Assembly (NCBI RefSeq): GCF_014644435.1
Contig: NZ_BMKR01000022.1
Location: 44,624-108,623, forward strand
Length of the DNA: 64,000 bases
Direction: 5' to 3'
Source of the DNA: Paenibacillus albidus
Lineage (GTDB): Bacteria > Bacillota > Bacilli > Paenibacillales > Paenibacillaceae
The position numbers and the translations under genes are program-made. Position 1 is the first letter of the stretch. Each line of letters starts with the position of its first letter. The notes beneath the pieces are model-generated. The model had not been told where the DNA came from, ran no database searches, and saw only the letters and a list, made by a program, of their open reading frames with translations. Shown one piece after another: positions 62,533 through 64,000 of the stretch.

Positions 62533-62610
62533 TGGCGGAACCGACGGGATTCGAACCCGCGATCTCCTGCGTGACAGGCAGGCATGTTAGGCCAACTACA
62601 CCACGGTTCC
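62533..62610 (-). tRNA. tRNA-Asp (GTC)
   Basis: Anticodon arm CCTGC-CTGTCAC-GCAGG gives GTC. Acceptor GGAACCG/CGGTTCC; CCA encoded. Confidence 0.95.
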
Positions 62611-62631
62611 ATGAAATAATTGCTTAAGTGT

Positions 62632-62712
<81 letters not shown>

Positions 62713-62741
62713 TCATTAAAGAATATTCAATTGTAGCTTCA

Positions 62742-62817
62742 TGGTGGAGGCTGAGGGGATCGAACCCCCGACCCTCTGCTTGTAAGGCAGATGCTCTCCC
62801 AGCTGAGCTAAGCCTCC
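62742..62817 (-). tRNA. tRNA-Val (TAC)
   Basis: Anticodon arm TCTGC-CTTACAA-GCAGA gives TAC. Acceptor GGAGGCT/AGCCTCC; CCA encoded. Confidence 0.95.
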
Positions 62818-62894
62818 ATAAAGAAGCAACTTAATGATCATATCACATTTGATCACCGAAAGCAAGATGTCCAAAATAATTAAGTAAAAAAGAA

Positions 62895-62966
62895 TGACCC
62901 GTATGGGATTCGAACCCATGTTACCTCCGTGAAAGGGAGGTGTCTTAACCCCTTGACCAACGGGCC
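62895..62966 (-). tRNA. tRNA-Glu (TTC)
   Basis: Anticodon arm CCTCC-CTTTCAC-GGAGG gives TTC. Acceptor GGCCCGT/ACGGGTC; CCA not encoded. First tRNA of the cluster. Confidence 0.95.
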
Positions 62967-63055
62967 ATAGTGTTATCTTTCTTTCGACAACAAAAAATAT
63001 TATATCAAACGAATAAGAATATAGCAATAGTTTTCAAGAAAAAGTTATGGTACAT

Positions 63056-63655
63056 CTATCTGCCCAGCAGACGAATATGTTTATACTTCACCTTTAGTCG
63101 CTGAATAAATCTTCTTACCATGCCTTGAGCAGCGGGCAGTAGAGGAATTTCAAGCCTGGATGCTATGGTCTCTGCCACTTGTTCAATACTCAAATTATCT
63201 GTATTCAGATACTCTGCAAATACGGGATGCTGGTGGCCTAGTATACATCTGTCGATCTGCTGGGCAGCCCACGAGTGTTTGCCTTCTCCACGGCTCCTTA
63301 GCCTGGACAACAGACGCTTCCGGGAAGCACACAAGGTGTAATGATGAAGAAGGATCCCATCACGTCTCAGCCGTCCTGCAATTTCTATGAAGTAATCAGG
63401 ATCTACTACGGTCATGGGAACAATAAGAACGCCATCATATTCTGAGGCGATGTAATGTAACATGGAATAATTAAATTCACGCCATTGAGAATAATTCTGA
63501 AAATCATTTTTCTTTAACACGGGAGGGATATTCTTTTGTATGTAGTAACCGGCATTTTCCGGGTCAAACACAAAGGATTCGGGAATCCTGCGATTTAACT
63601 CAAAGGCCGTTTGGGTCTTTCCCGAACCAAAGGCTCCATTTATCCAGATAATCAT
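63056..63655 (-). CDS. tmrB: TmrB-like ATP-binding protein
   Basis: 199 aa, AGGAGG 7 nt before the ATG. N-terminal P-loop MIIWINGAFGSGKTQTAFEL is that of Bacillus TmrB, and the rest follows it: FDPENAGYYIQ, VLIVPMTVVDPDYF, SWAAQQIDRC, NLSIEQVAETIA. Length fits TmrB (197 aa). TmrB gives tunicamycin tolerance in B. subtilis, probably by binding the drug at the membrane; that this copy does the same is inferred. It lies alone between 5S rRNA and the tRNA cluster on the same strand. Confidence 0.85.
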   Translation of the reverse strand: MIIWINGAFGSGKTQTAFELNRRIPESFVFDPENAGYYIQKNIPPVLKKNDFQNYSQWREFNYSMLHYIASEYDGVLIVPMTVVDPDYFIEIAGRLRRDGILLHHYTLCASRKRLLSRLRSRGEGKHSWAAQQIDRCILGHQHPVFAEYLNTDNLSIEQVAETIASRLEIPLLPAAQGMVRRFIQRLKVKYKHIRLLGR

Positions 63656-63690
63656 GGCCGTACCTCCTGAAAGTTATCAGCTCCTATAAC

Positions 63691-63723
63691 AAAAAAACCA
63701 CTGTTATATAATCAACAGTGGTT
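63691..63723 (-). terminator. Terminator of the rRNA operon
   Basis: AACCACTGTT-(8)-AACAGTGGTT followed by TTTTT on the minus strand, 6 nt after the 5S gene. Confidence 0.92.
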
Positions 63724-63729
63724 TCATGT

Positions 63730-63846
63730 GCTTGGCGACGTCCTACTCTCCCAGGACCCTTCGGTCCAAGTACCATCGGCGCTGGAGGGCTTAACGGTCG
63801 TGTTCGGGATGGGTACGTGTGGAACCCCTCCGCTATCGCCACCAAA
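63730..63846 (-). rRNA. 5S ribosomal RNA
   Basis: 117 nt. On the minus strand it begins TTTGGTGGCGATAGCG, contains CCATCCCGAACACGACCGTT and CGCCGATGGTA, and ends GAGTAGGACGTCGCCAAGC, as in Bacillus 5S. Confidence 0.96.
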
Positions 63847-63983
63847 CAGGTTTTTTCCGCTCGCTTCTCTCCCCGAATCCCTTCAGGAAAATAACCGTCT
63901 ACAGAAAAGACATGCAGCTTGTGGTTCAGGTGTTTGACTCCCTGAAAACTGAATCCGAATCGAATTTGCGTTCTATATTTATT

Positions 63984-64000
63984 TGGATAAGCCCTCGACC
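63984..64000 (-). rRNA. 23S ribosomal RNA, 3' end only
   Basis: The minus strand from the window edge reads GGTCGAGGGCTTATCC, matching the 3' end of Firmicute 23S (GGTCGAGGACTTA...). The exact end is approximate. The 63847-63983 spacer to 5S shows no tRNA. Confidence 0.75.

Overview
The window comes from a Gram-positive Firmicute, most likely Paenibacillus or a close relative. The evidence is AraC-type (YesN) and YesM two-component pairs next to LplABC-type sugar ABC transporters, an SLH-anchored giant glycoside hydrolase, a KimA potassium transporter, a TmrB homologue, strong AGGAGG ribosome binding sites, many GTG/TTG starts, and a 5S/23S rRNA and tRNA cluster of Bacillus type. Most genes lie on the minus strand.

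Region 1 (1-2.9 kb) is a redox block. It holds the end of a flavodiiron protein, an NAD(P)H:rubredoxin-type FAD oxidoreductase, a 57-aa rubredoxin and a Crp/Fnr regulator, which together look like an oxygen/NO-reducing electron chain. A convergent HesB/IscA-like gene has a near-perfect TGTGA-N6-TCACT (Fnr-type) site upstream. Region 2 (3-20 kb) holds two carbohydrate uptake loci. The first is YesN/YesM divergent from a binding protein and two permeases. The second is a minus-strand operon of permease-permease-binding protein-YesM-YesN-GH2, in which the GH2 gene is frameshifted. Region 3 (20-25.4 kb) is a complete nikABCDE-like operon behind a Fur-box-like sequence.

Region 4 (25.4-39.5 kb) is a potassium island. 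It contains a 36-aa peptide gene and kdpF, both coupled, then kdpA, kdpB, kdpC and a protein made of two tandem KdpD sensor halves without a kinase. It continues with a 125-aa membrane protein gene, kdpE, full-length kdpD, an unknown 166-aa gene and kimA. Three promoters in this island share an 11-bp-spaced direct repeat (ATCTTAAT type) that I read as the KdpE operator. Two of these promoters are diverged copies of the same roughly 50-bp sequence.

Region 5 (39.6-50 kb) holds two more sugar ABC transporters and a third YesM/YesN pair. A truncated ParA-like remnant with a damaged Walker A lies between them. Region 6 (50-62.1 kb) centres on a 2290-aa secreted SLH protein with a clan-A glycosidase domain. 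Around it lies a graveyard: truncated Big2/LamG-like protein, class II aldolase fragment, group II intron reverse transcriptase remnant, solute-binding protein remnant, GH36-like glycosidase with a frameshift and an internal deletion, and a possible AraC remnant. Region 7 (62.1-64 kb) holds eight tRNA genes, a TmrB-like ATPase, 5S rRNA with terminator and the last bases of 23S rRNA.

The whole fits a soil/plant polysaccharide degrader. Several catabolic loci appear to be under CcpA-type control, judging from cre-like sites. The accessory part is decaying around 50-62 kb. All functional calls come from reading the sequence and from recalled families; no database search was run.
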